The notes under the pieces were generated by a model. That model was given only the letters and a program-made list of their open reading frames with translations. It did not search any database and was not told where the DNA came from. A stretch of 64,000 nt of DNA from JBGTSJ01 sp041940305 (GTDB lineage: Bacteria > Planctomycetota > Planctomycetia > Planctomycetales > Planctomycetaceae), in contig JBGTSJ010000001.1 in assembly GCA_041940305.1 (NCBI GenBank), positions 124,001 to 188,000 on the forward strand. The letters run 5' to 3'. Both the position numbers and the translations under genes were made by a program. Shown piece after piece: positions 53,575 to 64,000 of the stretch (its first letter is position 1; the number at the start of each line of letters is the position of its first letter).

Positions 53575-54645
53575 TCAGAGGCGCGAGAGGACGTCCACGG
53601 CCCGCTGCGACCTGGACGACTCCAGTCCGGCCAGCATCACCTCCGTGACGTGACGCGCCGAGCGGGCGTTGGAGAGCGGCGGCTGCGTGCCGGCGCGGAT
53701 GCAGTCCACCCAGTGCTGATGCGAATGCACGTTGGGCCACGCGGACGTGTCCACCCGCTCTTCCAGCAAAGGGGCGTCCTCATCGACCAGCGAACTGGGG
53801 CGATAGTGCCAAAGTTCCCCGGAGAGGCTGGGGCGGGTGCCGCTGGGATTCACCAGCTTCCCCCCGGTTCCGTGCACCGAGAAGTCGTAGGTTCGGGCGC
53901 CGTCGCACCAGCCGGTCTCCGCCGTGCCGATTGCGCCGTTCTCGAACTGCAGGATGAGAGCGGCCGTATCTTCCAGCCGTGTCGGCTTGGCGACAGTCGT
54001 GCAGCGCCCCATCACCGACGTGACCGAACCGAGCAGCGCGACGAGGTGGGCGATGGCGTAGACACCCATATCGAACAGCGCTCCGACGTCGGCCCTGTCA
54101 GCATCGAAGAACCACAGGTCCTGCTCCGGCTCCTCCTCCAGGATTGCCTCAATCGTCGCGTAGTACACCTCCGGCCCGCCGTGGCTGAACCGCGAGTGCG
54201 CCGATGAGACGCGCCCCAGCCGTCCGTCGGCGATCATCTGCCGCGCCGCGAGGACGTGCGGCCCCGCTGCATAAGGCAATGCCAGAACGGTGCGGTCCGA
54301 AGCCTCCGCCGCACGGACGAACTGCTCGGCCTCATCGAGCGACGTGCTGAGCGGCTTCTGCATGTGCACGTGCTTGCCGGCGGCGAGGGCCGCGAGTCCG
54401 TAGCGCACATGCAGCGGATGGGGCAGGGCGACGACAACGCCGTCGATCTCAGGATCGGCGAGCACCTCATCATACGACTGCGTCCAGCGGGGGACGTTGA
54501 ACTTGCGACAGAGCGTCTCCAGCCGCGACTGCTTGCGTCCGGCGAGGACGGTCACTTCGACACCCTCAACGGACTGCAACTCCGGCAAATGCAGCTTGGC
54601 GGCGATTCCACCGGCGCCGAGAACTCCGATTCGCAGTGGCGTCAT
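53575..54645 (-). CDS. Gfo/Idh/MocA-family oxidoreductase (cytoplasmic)
   Basis: 356 aa without a signal peptide. Rossmann motif RIGVLGAGGIAAKLHLPE at the start. The EKP motif is QKPLS in MQKPLSTSLDEAEQFV. The C-terminal alpha/beta domain contains ALFDMGVYAIAHLVALLG and a GTAETGWCDGAR segment. Probably an NAD(P)-dependent sugar dehydrogenase or related enzyme; the substrate cannot be told. It lies 231 bases upstream of the GspE-like gene on the same strand; that spacer has no convincing gene. Confidence 0.9.
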   Translation of the reverse strand: MTPLRIGVLGAGGIAAKLHLPELQSVEGVEVTVLAGRKQSRLETLCRKFNVPRWTQSYDEVLADPEIDGVVVALPHPLHVRYGLAALAAGKHVHMQKPLSTSLDEAEQFVRAAEASDRTVLALPYAAGPHVLAARQMIADGRLGRVSSAHSRFSHGGPEVYYATIEAILEEEPEQDLWFFDADRADVGALFDMGVYAIAHLVALLGSVTSVMGRCTTVAKPTRLEDTAALILQFENGAIGTAETGWCDGARTYDFSVHGTGGKLVNPSGTRPSLSGELWHYRPSSLVDEDAPLLEERVDTSAWPNVHSHQHWVDCIRAGTQPPLSNARSARHVTEVMLAGLESSRSQRAVDVLSRL

Positions 54646-54787
54646 AAATCAAGCTCCCCGCTGCACGCTGCGTACTCAGCGTCCGAGCACGTCGTGCGTA
54701 CTATTACAGGAGGTTCAGCCAAAACGTCTGTAGGCGGCCTCAGTGAGGCCGGCGAGGGGGTGAAAGCTCGACGACCCGGCTGGTTCG

Positions 54788-54808
54788 GACGGGGTCACAG
54801 ACCCCGTC
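54788..54808 (-). terminator. Perfect hairpin downstream of thrS
   Basis: GACGGGGTC, loop ACA, then GACCCCGTC. It lies 83 bases after the thrS stop in the 246-bp thrS/oxidoreductase spacer, which holds no gene. No T-run. It may be a weak terminator or a dispersed palindrome. Confidence 0.45.
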
Positions 54809-54891
54809 TACAGGATCTGGCGGAGGCTCAGAGGCTTCGTCTTCGTTCCCTTCTCGCCATACTATAACCCCCTTCCCGTCACACTGTGCCA

Positions 54892-57075
<2,184 letters not shown>

Positions 57076-57481
57076 GGGAGGAGAGCAGAGCGAAGAGCGG
57101 AGAGCCGGAAGAATTGAACAGGAGGGAACAGAGGGGACGGAGAAAGGCAGGGGATCGGCGCGGTCAGTGTTGATCACGCTCCTGCTTTGAAGTCATAGGG
57201 GATGCGAAATGTGGCACCCTCACCCCCGACCCCGCTCCCGCGATGACCTTCAAACTGGAATCAAAACGATTATCGCGGGAGAGTGGAGAAGGTCTCCGTT
57301 GCCTCTGTTTCCTCCTGTTCGTTCCGTTTCTGGACAGATCCAGGCCGCTCGTGGTTCGCCCGGCGGCGGCCGCCGGTACGAAGGGCGGCTGTGGCGCGGC
57401 GGGGCGTGTCAGGCGCGTTCTAGCGGACGCGGTAGAAGAGCGTCAACGGGGCGCGGAGGCAGAACATTCTGGTTCCACGGA
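57076..57481. other. Intergenic region upstream of thrS
   Basis: 406 bp between thrS and the unknown gene read on the same strand. No gene, T-box-like specifier structure or clear promoter was recognised. The upstream in-frame extension of thrS covers the first 100 bases. Confidence 0.5.
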
Positions 57482-58297
57482 TCAAACGTCATCATCCTCG
57501 ATGAAGCGGATGAAGATCGACCTCAGGATCGGTCCGTCGAAGACGCCCTCGACGTCGTAGGAACCGTCGCCGCGTCCCGTGTCGCAGACGAACATCAGGG
57601 GACTCGCGTGCCTTCCGATGGGTAAGAGCTGGTAAGCCGCCGTACAGAAATCCGCACGTTCAAAGCTGTTGTTGGTCTGGACGTTGAAGTACACAAACGG
57701 CCACCGGCCATACTTCGGATCGGCCTCCAGGAACGTGGTTATTTCGCTTTCCAACTCCGGAGATACCGGCCCGACGATCTCGGTTCGGACGCGATTCCTG
57801 CGGACTGTCTTCAGCTTAAACCGCTTCGTCAGCAGTCGGAGCACGGTGTCATCCCGGGCGGTGGAGATCACGCCGATCCGGTCCGGACCGACTTCCGTCC
57901 AGGACTCTTCGAAGTCCTGCTTGTCGGCGATTACCACTTTCGCCGAGTCAATCGCAATCTCTCCGATCTGACGGCGTTCGCCAGCGAAAAGCTCCGCTTC
58001 ATCACCGAATTGGAGCGTGAGGCTCACAACCGTCTCAGTTCCATTTGGGTATCTTCTCAGCATCGCTGAGAACGCCACCCGGCTGGCGGCGATGTTGGCA
58101 ACTTCCAGCCCGGGCACATATTGCGGATCAGCGATGATGATCGCGCCCGAACGCAGCGGAAGTTCCCCAAGTCGCCTGTCCACGACGACCGGTGCACCAC
58201 CATGCGTCCGCGCATTGAGTCCATCAATGGTATGAGCAAGCGCTTCGAGCTCAGTGTTCCGCGTGCGTTGAAACAATCGTTGGATGCGCCCGAACAT
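57482..58297 (-). CDS. Protein of unknown function, linked to an anion transporter
   Basis: 271 aa from the ATG at 58297, with GAGG five bases upstream; a GTG two codons earlier is also possible. No signal peptide or membrane helix. The sequence mixes strand and helix: LGELPLRSGAIIIADPQYVPGL, IAIDSAKVVIADKQDF, EESWTEVGPDRIGVI, PKYGRWPFVYFNVQTNNSFERADF and DGPILRSIFIRFIEDDDV. It looks like a cytosolic protein of unknown fold. It begins 19 bases after the stop of the upstream transporter gene, so co-expression is likely. Confidence 0.8.
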   Translation of the reverse strand: MFGRIQRLFQRTRNTELEALAHTIDGLNARTHGGAPVVVDRRLGELPLRSGAIIIADPQYVPGLEVANIAASRVAFSAMLRRYPNGTETVVSLTLQFGDEAELFAGERRQIGEIAIDSAKVVIADKQDFEESWTEVGPDRIGVISTARDDTVLRLLTKRFKLKTVRRNRVRTEIVGPVSPELESEITTFLEADPKYGRWPFVYFNVQTNNSFERADFCTAAYQLLPIGRHASPLMFVCDTGRGDGSYDVEGVFDGPILRSIFIRFIEDDDV

Positions 58298-58316
58298 TAT
58301 CACCTCAGGCAGTCGG

Positions 58317-60155
58317 TCAGAACGGCCAGACGAAGGGGATGACGATGGTGGCGACGATGGCGAGGAGGATGTCGAGGGGGAGGCCGATGCGGACGAAGTC
58401 TCGGAACTGGTAGCCGCCGGGGCCGTAGACCATCATGTGCGTCTGGTAGCCGATGGGCGTGGCGAAGCAGGCGGAGGCGGAGAGAATTAGCGCCAGCAGG
58501 AACGGCTTGGGACTGACGTCCAGTTGGCGGGCGGTCTCCATGCAGAAGGGGAACATGAGGACGGCGGCGGCGTTGTTGGAGATCAGCTCGGAGGCGAGGA
58601 CGCCGAGCAGGTAGATGCAGCCGAGCGTGATCCAGGGGCCGGCGGAACGGGTGATCGCGACGATCTGCTCGGCGACGACCGTGGCGGCGCCGGAATTTTG
58701 CAGCGCAGTGCCGGTCGCGAACGAGGCGGCGACCGTTAACAGGACCTGCCATTCGATGCTGCGGTGCCCTTCGCCGGACGAAAGGCAGCCGCTGAGGATC
58801 ATGAGGACGGCGATGAGGGGGGCGGCGATCTCGGTGGGAACGATCCCGGTCGTCATGAGGATGATGAGCACGGCGAACAGCCCGAGGGCGATCCAGAGTC
58901 GATGGCGGCGGAGGGGGCGGTATTCCTCGACGTCGCTGACGAGGTGGAAGTCGGGATTGTTGCGATGGGCGCGGGTGAAGTGCTGCCGTGTCTGCAGGAG
59001 CAGCGTGTCGCCCGACCGGAGGCGGATGTCTCCGACCTTGTTGGTGACGCGATGGCCGCTGCGATGGACCGCGACGACCGCGGCGTTGTAGCGGGCCCGG
59101 AAGTCGGCGTCGCGGACCGTCTTGCCGATCAGCGGCGAAGCTCCGGACACGACCGCCTCGCACATCTGCCGGCGGACCTGCTTCTGCGGGGCGACTTCGT
59201 AGGCCGGATCGGCCGAGTGGACGAGTCCGGGGATGCGTTCCAGTTCGACGATGCTGCTGACGACGCCGGTGAAGATCATCCGGTCGCCGGACTGGATGAC
59301 TTCTTCGGGAGTGACCGGCGCGACCGATGCGCCGCCGCGTTCGATTTCGATGAGGAACAGTCCGGGGAGCTGGCGGAGACCCGCCTGGTCGATGCGCTGG
59401 CCGATCAATGGGCAGGACGGGAGCACTTCCATTTCCGCCAGATACTCGCGGCGGCTCTCGCCGAGTTGTTCCAGAAGTTCCTTGCGTTCGGGCAGGAGCT
59501 TGCGGCCGACCGTCCACAGGTACACGATCCCGGCAACTGCGCACGGCAGGCCGACCCAGGCGATCTCGAAAAAGCCGAGCGGCTGCATGGCCTCGCGGTA
59601 TTCCGCGTCGGGGATGTCGGCCGCTCCGGCGGCGATGGCCTTGTCGATCCGCTCGTCTTCTTTGATGACGAGTCCCTGCACGACCAGGTTGGTGCTGGTG
59701 CCGATGAGAGTGCAGGTGCCGCCGAGGATCGTCAGATACGAGACGGGGATCAGCAGCTTGGAGGGGGAGACGCGGTTGCGACGGCACCAGTCGAGGACGA
59801 TGGGGGTGAACATCGCCACAATGGGCGTGTTGTTCATGAAGGCCGACATGGGAATGAGGATGCCAGACAGCCGGTGCAGGGCCCGCTTCTCGGTTTTCAC
59901 CGTGCCCAGCAGACGCTGGGCGAGATAATCGAGCACGCCGGTTTCTCTCAGCCCGGCGGCGACGACGTACAGGGCGCCGACGGCGACGACGGCGGAATTG
60001 GAGAATCCGCTGAGGGCTTCGGACGGGGAGATGACGCCGGCGATGGTGAGCACGGCGGCCGCGGCGATGAAGAGGAGATCGGCCGGGACGTTGAAGATCA
60101 TTGCCGCGAAGATCACGACAGTGACGGCGATCGTCAGCCAGGCCTCGAAGTTCAT
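58317..60155 (-). CDS. SLC13/CitM-type anion permease with two RCK_C domains
   Basis: 612 aa. About ten or more transmembrane helices. The paired transport motifs are FMNNTPIVAMFTPI in the first half and LISNNAAAVLMF in the second, as in DASS/SLC13 carriers. Between the halves lie two TrkA-C-type domains (LPSCPLIGQRIDQAGLRQLPG and ASPLIGKTVRDADFRARYNAAV), the usual layout of bacterial SLC13-like permeases. Transport of sulfate or dicarboxylate with Na+ is typical but not proved. The start ATG at 60155 fits the first helix. Confidence 0.92.
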   Translation of the reverse strand: MNFEAWLTIAVTVVIFAAMIFNVPADLLFIAAAAVLTIAGVISPSEALSGFSNSAVVAVGALYVVAAGLRETGVLDYLAQRLLGTVKTEKRALHRLSGILIPMSAFMNNTPIVAMFTPIVLDWCRRNRVSPSKLLIPVSYLTILGGTCTLIGTSTNLVVQGLVIKEDERIDKAIAAGAADIPDAEYREAMQPLGFFEIAWVGLPCAVAGIVYLWTVGRKLLPERKELLEQLGESRREYLAEMEVLPSCPLIGQRIDQAGLRQLPGLFLIEIERGGASVAPVTPEEVIQSGDRMIFTGVVSSIVELERIPGLVHSADPAYEVAPQKQVRRQMCEAVVSGASPLIGKTVRDADFRARYNAAVVAVHRSGHRVTNKVGDIRLRSGDTLLLQTRQHFTRAHRNNPDFHLVSDVEEYRPLRRHRLWIALGLFAVLIILMTTGIVPTEIAAPLIAVLMILSGCLSSGEGHRSIEWQVLLTVAASFATGTALQNSGAATVVAEQIVAITRSAGPWITLGCIYLLGVLASELISNNAAAVLMFPFCMETARQLDVSPKPFLLALILSASACFATPIGYQTHMMVYGPGGYQFRDFVRIGLPLDILLAIVATIVIPFVWPF

Positions 60156-60305
60156 GGGGGGATTCGCAGTCCGAAGGGTGCAGCTCGTGCGGGGCGCGTC
60201 CTGTCTGCCCGGCGCAGCGGAGTTTATCGAGCGAGTCGGCTAAAGACGAATGTTCCCGTGCCAGATGACGCGCGTGATCAAAGCGTCGGGGCTCAACACC
60301 GACTC

Positions 60306-63300
60306 TCAACCCCGTCGCCGTCTCGCGCGCTCCTTCGCCGCGGCAAACACGTCCACTCCGGGCGTGGCGGGCGCGGGGGGTTGAGGGGTCGCGGTCGGTG
60401 GGGAAGCGTCGCGCGGGGCGGGGTCATTTGCGGTGTCCGGGCTGCGATGCTGTCGCAGCTTCGCGGTGCGGACACGGGGGCGGCGTGTGAGGTTCAGTCG
60501 GGAGAGCCAGTGCCGTGGTCGCACCGCCTCGGGAATCGCGGCTGCGCCCGCCTCGATCAACTGGTCCCAAAGCGAGAGTCTGCGGCCGAGGATCTCCAGA
60601 ACGAGGAGGGCGATGGCGGCTCCGAAGAGCCAGGGGAGCATTGATGACGTGCGGGCGGATCGCGGGGGATTGCGCAGGACTTCCAGCACGTTGGTCCGCA
60701 TGACGCCGCCGCTGAGTTCGGCGACTTCGGCGAGGATGGCGACGCCGGTTGGGAGCCCGTCGCGCGGAGCGAACTCGGGGGAGTAGGGGAGCGTGATGGC
60801 GGGGCCGCGAGTGATCTGCTGCGGCGCTTCAGAAACCGGGTTTCTTGAAGAAGCCGGGTTTCTCACGACCAGCGTGCGATACGAGCCGGTGCGTTCCATG
60901 CGGAAGCGGGCCTGAAGAGTGTCGGGGCCTGTCCACGTAAAGTCCGGATGAATTGCCGCGACGCGCTCGTCCCCAGGAGGCACGACCACGAGTTGCGGCG
61001 CGTCCCCCGAGCCGCGGTCGGAGCGGGCGGGGTCGAGTTCTACGGTGATGACGGCGTCCTGACCCTCGCGCTGGATGTCGACAAAGACGTCGTCGGGCGT
61101 GTCGCCGCCGAGGAGCCAGCGGCCGTGCGTGATGAGGAAGTCGTCGTAGCTGTCCCAGACGCCGAATGAGCCGGAGAATTGGCCGTCGACTTCGAGGGTG
61201 ATGGCGGCCGCGCGGCCGATTCCGCTCTGCCAGAACGCCGCCCAGGGGGCCACATACTCGTCCTGCGAAATCACGGCGGCGGTGGCATCCGGTCGGAGAT
61301 AGCTCAGGTTGTAGCCGTCCACAGCCGGGAAGCGGAGGGCTCCGTCGGCGGAGACGGCGGTCCCGGCGAGGTTCCCCATGAGGCGGGAGTCGGCCAGGAG
61401 CATTCCGGGGATGCCATCGGGTTGGGTGGCGGGGTCCTTCTCGATGAAGCTGCTGCGGGCCACGCTCATCGTGTCTTCGGTGAAGAGGCGCGGCAGTTCC
61501 TCGGCGTCCTGGGTAAACATGATGTTGCCGTTGCCGCGTTTGGCGATGTCCTCCAGGAGTTTGGAGTCCGCATCGGTCGGGGTGCCGAGTCCGATGACGC
61601 TGACGGTAATGCCGGCCTGCTCGAACTTCTGTAGCAGTTCCTTGTATGCGCCGGGCTCTTCGCTGTCGGCCGCGTCGGAGAAGAGGATGATGTGCTTCGT
61701 GGCCTGGGTGGCGTGGGAGAGTTCCTCTCCAGCCGCAACGAGCGCCTCGTAGACGAAAATGCCGCCCCCCATGCTTTCAATTCCGAGCACGCGGCGGGCG
61801 ATGATTTCGGGATCGTCGACATCGGTCAGCGACTGGACGACGTGGGGCGCGCTATCGACGGCGATGACCGCCACGCTGTCTCCGGGAGAGAGCAGTCGGA
61901 TGCACTCCGCGGTTCCGAGATTGGCGAGATCCATCTTCGTCTTGCCGCCGCTGACCGGAGCGGTCATCGAGCCGGAGCGGTCGAGCGCGATGGCGATGGC
62001 GACGCGCGTCTTGCGATGCTCATCCCGCAGTTCCATGGAGACCGGCAGGACGTCTTCCAGCGGGCTGTTGAAATAGCCCCCCACTCCGAAGCTGCGGCGG
62101 CCACCGGTCAGGAGCAGGCCGCCGCCGAGGTCTTCAACGAACTGGGCGAGCCGCTCCATCTTGAGCCGCCCGAACTCGGACGCGGGCACGTTTTCGATGA
62201 TGACGGCCCGATACGGGTCGAGGCTGTCCTGCGTCAGCGGATGCTCAACGGCGACGGCGACGTCTACGTCGAGCTGGCCGGCACGCAATTCGCGCACCAG
62301 GTTGCCCGCCTGACCGTCGGCGTTGAGGACCAGCACCTTCGCGCCGGCGTTGACGCGGACGAGGCCCGCGCCGACGTTGTTCTCCGGCAGCGGGTCCCCC
62401 TCGACTTCCAGTCTTACGGAGTAGCTGTGGATGCCGGGGGTTTCGACGAGGTCGCGGAATGTCAGTCGGTTGACGCCGATGAACAGATCCGCATCGCGCG
62501 TGGCGATCGCCTGGCCGTCGCGGAGGACGGCGATCCGGGCGGGTCCATCCCGATCGGCGACGATCTCGACAGCGAACTGAAAGGGCTCGCGGGGGGAGGT
62601 TTCTTCGGGGAGGGAAATATCGCGAATGGCGGCGTCGCCGACCCGGAGCCGCTCGAAGGCGCGGAAGTCGATCGGGACGCCGGCTTCGCGTGCGCGCCGG
62701 GCGGCAGTGGTCGGTGACGAGCCGTTCGCCTCGCCGTCGGACAGAACGAGAATCCGGGCCGGGCGATCGGCGCTGATCAGGTCGAGGGCTTTCAGGAGGG
62801 CGGCGTTCAGGTCGCTGCCGTCGGGGAGGACTTCCTGCGTGAAACCGGAGAAGAGGTCGCTGTCCGAGAAGTCCCGTTCCACCGCGGCGGTGCTGCCGAA
62901 CGTGACGACGGCGACGCGATCCCCGGCGGCGCGGTTGCCGACGACATTTTGGATCAGCTCCTCGATGTTGTCGCGGGCGCCTTGGGGAAGGGATCGGGAG
63001 CGGTCGACGACGAGCACGACGTCGATGCCCTGTCCACCGAGATTCCATTCGGGACCGGTGAGCGCGAGCAGGAGCAGGAGGACGATGAGGATCCGCAAGG
63101 CGCCGGTCACGCCGGTCTGTTTGAGCCAGGGCCGGATACAGAATGCCAGCGGGACGATGATCCAGAGATGCGCCCACCAGGGCCAGCGGACAAACGCCGC
63201 GCTGACCAGCCACAACGCCACCGGCGCGAGCCATCGCCAATCGACTCGAAACCCGCCCCAGCGCCATACCACGAACCCGAGCGGGATCGCGAGCAGCAGG

Positions 63301-63326
63301 AACTCGGGGAACTGGAATTCGATCAT
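60306..63326 (-). CDS. Membrane protein with two VWA domains and a GATase1-like region
   Basis: 1006 aa. N-terminal helices (about 7-22, 33-47, 51-65, 78-92), then a first VWA domain with MIDAS DRSRS (108-112). A beta-rich region and a GATase1-like segment (KVLVLNADGQAGNLV, EDLGGGLLLTGGRRSFG) follow. A second VWA domain has MIDAS DRSGS near 448 and DSAPHVVQSL. A C-terminal helix (about 890-910) and a basic, Pro-rich tail end the protein. Related large proteins are frequent in planctomycetes beside BatA-like genes; function is unknown. A 33-bp dispersed repeat encodes residues about 822-832 in frame. Confidence 0.9.
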   Translation of the reverse strand: MIEFQFPEFLLLAIPLGFVVWRWGGFRVDWRWLAPVALWLVSAAFVRWPWWAHLWIIVPLAFCIRPWLKQTGVTGALRILIVLLLLLALTGPEWNLGGQGIDVVLVVDRSRSLPQGARDNIEELIQNVVGNRAAGDRVAVVTFGSTAAVERDFSDSDLFSGFTQEVLPDGSDLNAALLKALDLISADRPARILVLSDGEANGSSPTTAARRAREAGVPIDFRAFERLRVGDAAIRDISLPEETSPREPFQFAVEIVADRDGPARIAVLRDGQAIATRDADLFIGVNRLTFRDLVETPGIHSYSVRLEVEGDPLPENNVGAGLVRVNAGAKVLVLNADGQAGNLVRELRAGQLDVDVAVAVEHPLTQDSLDPYRAVIIENVPASEFGRLKMERLAQFVEDLGGGLLLTGGRRSFGVGGYFNSPLEDVLPVSMELRDEHRKTRVAIAIALDRSGSMTAPVSGGKTKMDLANLGTAECIRLLSPGDSVAVIAVDSAPHVVQSLTDVDDPEIIARRVLGIESMGGGIFVYEALVAAGEELSHATQATKHIILFSDAADSEEPGAYKELLQKFEQAGITVSVIGLGTPTDADSKLLEDIAKRGNGNIMFTQDAEELPRLFTEDTMSVARSSFIEKDPATQPDGIPGMLLADSRLMGNLAGTAVSADGALRFPAVDGYNLSYLRPDATAAVISQDEYVAPWAAFWQSGIGRAAAITLEVDGQFSGSFGVWDSYDDFLITHGRWLLGGDTPDDVFVDIQREGQDAVITVELDPARSDRGSGDAPQLVVVPPGDERVAAIHPDFTWTGPDTLQARFRMERTGSYRTLVVRNPASSRNPVSEAPQQITRGPAITLPYSPEFAPRDGLPTGVAILAEVAELSGGVMRTNVLEVLRNPPRSARTSSMLPWLFGAAIALLVLEILGRRLSLWDQLIEAGAAAIPEAVRPRHWLSRLNLTRRPRVRTAKLRQHRSPDTANDPAPRDASPPTATPQPPAPATPGVDVFAAAKERARRRRG
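60831..60863 (+). repeat. 33-bp double-palindrome repeat, copy 3, inside the VWA gene
   Basis: AGAAACCGGGTTTCT, TGA, AGAAGCCGGGTTTCT. Same structure as the copies before fliG and fliH. In the minus-strand gene it is read as eleven codons, RNPASSRNPVS, without disturbing the frame. Confidence 0.92.
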
Positions 63327-63480
63327 AACGGCGAACTCAAGCCTGGACGTGTTCGCCGATCATAACACTCACTGCTTGCCCGCTGCATCGCAGGGACTGC
63401 CGCCGATCGTCATCTCTTCGCGCGGCGACGACGTGCATGCGGCGACCGTCGGGAAAGCCTCCCGTCCCGGTATGGGATTG

Positions 63481-64000
63481 CTACGGTTGCTTCAATTGTC
63501 CGAGCAGGTCGAGCAGCGTTTCGCGGATGCGTTCGGATGCGTGGACCTCGACGAAGTTGGTGCCCAGCCAGGTTTCGTAGCCTCCAAGTTCGTGCTGCGG
63601 CGGGGTGGGGAGATAGCCGTAGGAGCCGTTCGCGAGCTCGATGTTAAAGGTGGGCTGCAGCGGGCTGTCGGCCTTGATGGCGAGGCCGGTTTCGGCAAAC
63701 GTTTCAAAGGGGATCGCGGTGATGCCGACGTCACCGATGCGGAGGGCCTGCAGCAGGATGGCGACCGATTCGGGTGCGTGTTCGAGACTGAGGACGCGAT
63801 TGGCATAGTGGCGCTCGGTGCCGAGCCAGCGGGGGGCGTCTTCGGGTTTGGCGAGCGTGTCGCGCGCCCACTGGAGGAGTTCCGGCGTCGGGCGGCGCGT
63901 GGCGAGTGTGAGTTCGGTCTGTGCGGCGGCGAGCGTTACGTCGCTGCGGAACTCGACGGATTGATGGGCCTCGAAGACCCGCTGGGCGACCAGATCGGCG
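63481..64000 (-). CDS. Neutral/alkaline ceramidase-like protein, C-terminal part (5' end outside window)
   Basis: The last 172 codons of a minus-strand gene whose start lies beyond the right edge; the stop TAG is at 63481-63483. The segments ALRIGDVGITAIPFETFAETGL, FNIELANGSYGYLPTPPQ and HELGGYETWLGTNFVE match the conserved C-terminal half of the planctomycete neutral ceramidase-like family. The hydrolase would cleave N-acyl sphingosine or a related amide outside the cytoplasm, though bacterial members of the planctomycete group are mostly uncharacterised. It ends 155 bases upstream of the VWA gene in the same direction. Confidence 0.88.
   Translation of the reverse strand, partial: ADLVAQRVFEAHQSVEFRSDVTLAAAQTELTLATRRPTPELLQWARDTLAKPEDAPRWLGTERHYANRVLSLEHAPESVAILLQALRIGDVGITAIPFETFAETGLAIKADSPLQPTFNIELANGSYGYLPTPPQHELGGYETWLGTNFVEVHASERIRETLLDLLGQLKQP

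Noticed and set aside
53406..53648. 80-codon plus-strand open frame between two minus-strand genes
   Set aside because: Runs into the 3' end of the oxidoreductase gene in antisense, with no motif and a poor start context.
57076..57177. 34-residue N-terminal extension of thrS
   Set aside because: Low-complexity Pro/Ser sequence; the TGS domain begins at the ATG at 57075. It cannot be fully excluded, because that ATG has no clear ribosome site.
58300..60309. 669-codon minus-strand frame overlapping the anion permease
   Set aside because: Same strand but a different frame; it is hydrophilic and Arg/Pro/His-rich, while the permease frame has proper membrane helices and motifs.

Overview
The window is a chromosomal segment of a GC-rich bacterium, almost certainly a member of the Planctomycetota. 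The evidence is the protein repertoire: haem-binding PSCyt1/DUF1549/DUF1553 proteins, two Tat-exported DUF1501 proteins, a PVC-type membrane-bound dehydrogenase with a C-terminal CxxCH, Tat-exported Gfo/Idh/MocA oxidoreductases, DUF1573, an HTTM-domain protein, a ceramidase-like protein and the futalosine menaquinone pathway. No rRNA, tRNA, CRISPR array, prophage or insertion sequence was recognised.

Layout. 1-9.4 kb: a very large secreted cytochrome/WD40/DUF1549/DUF1553 protein (minus strand, cut by the left edge), a pyruvate/indolepyruvate-decarboxylase-like ThDP enzyme, a DUF1501 protein and two small unknown genes. 9.6-21.4 kb: a compact flagellar operon, flgB-flgC-fliE-fliF-fliG-fliH-fliI-fliJ-motE-like-fliQ-fliR-flhB-motA-motB-motB-like, giving rod, MS-ring, switch, export ATPase complex, export gate and stator. 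fliP, flhA, fliM/fliN and flagellin are not present. 21.5-26.4 kb: a second DUF1501 gene, serC (minus), a two-gene lower-GC module with its own promoter (unknown small protein plus XRE-family HTH protein) and prs. 26.6-37.6 kb: exported or membrane proteins, including a PVC dehydrogenase, a HExxH metallopeptidase, an HTTM protein and partner, a PQQ-type beta-propeller, TatA and an M28 peptidase with PDZ-like domain. 37.5-42 kb (minus): a metallophosphatase-like/tetrahaem fusion, a DUF1573 protein and homoserine dehydrogenase. 42.3-45.4 kb: menaquinone genes mqnA and mqnC with an ADP-ribosylglycohydrolase-family gene between them. 45.4-50.2 kb: a small gene with an apparent frameshifting duplication, a large lipoprotein, then rpsP-trmD-rplS-yraN. 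50.4-64 kb: two Gfo/Idh/MocA oxidoreductases, a GspE/PilB-like protein with degenerate ATPase motifs, thrS, an unknown gene linked to an anion permease, a double-VWA membrane protein and the C-terminal part of a neutral-ceramidase-like protein.

Cross-cutting observations. Short dispersed repeats sit next to or inside genes: a 33-bp double palindrome precedes fliG and fliH and also lies in frame inside the VWA gene; a 7-bp triple repeat lies just upstream of fliQ; an inverted repeat covers the trmD start codon. The best candidates for less-described biology are the GspE-like pseudo-ATPase, the pair of MotB-like proteins, the ADP-ribosylglycohydrolase embedded between mqnA and mqnC, and the small HTH module beside serC. 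All functions are inferred from sequence motifs and family knowledge; no database search was run.
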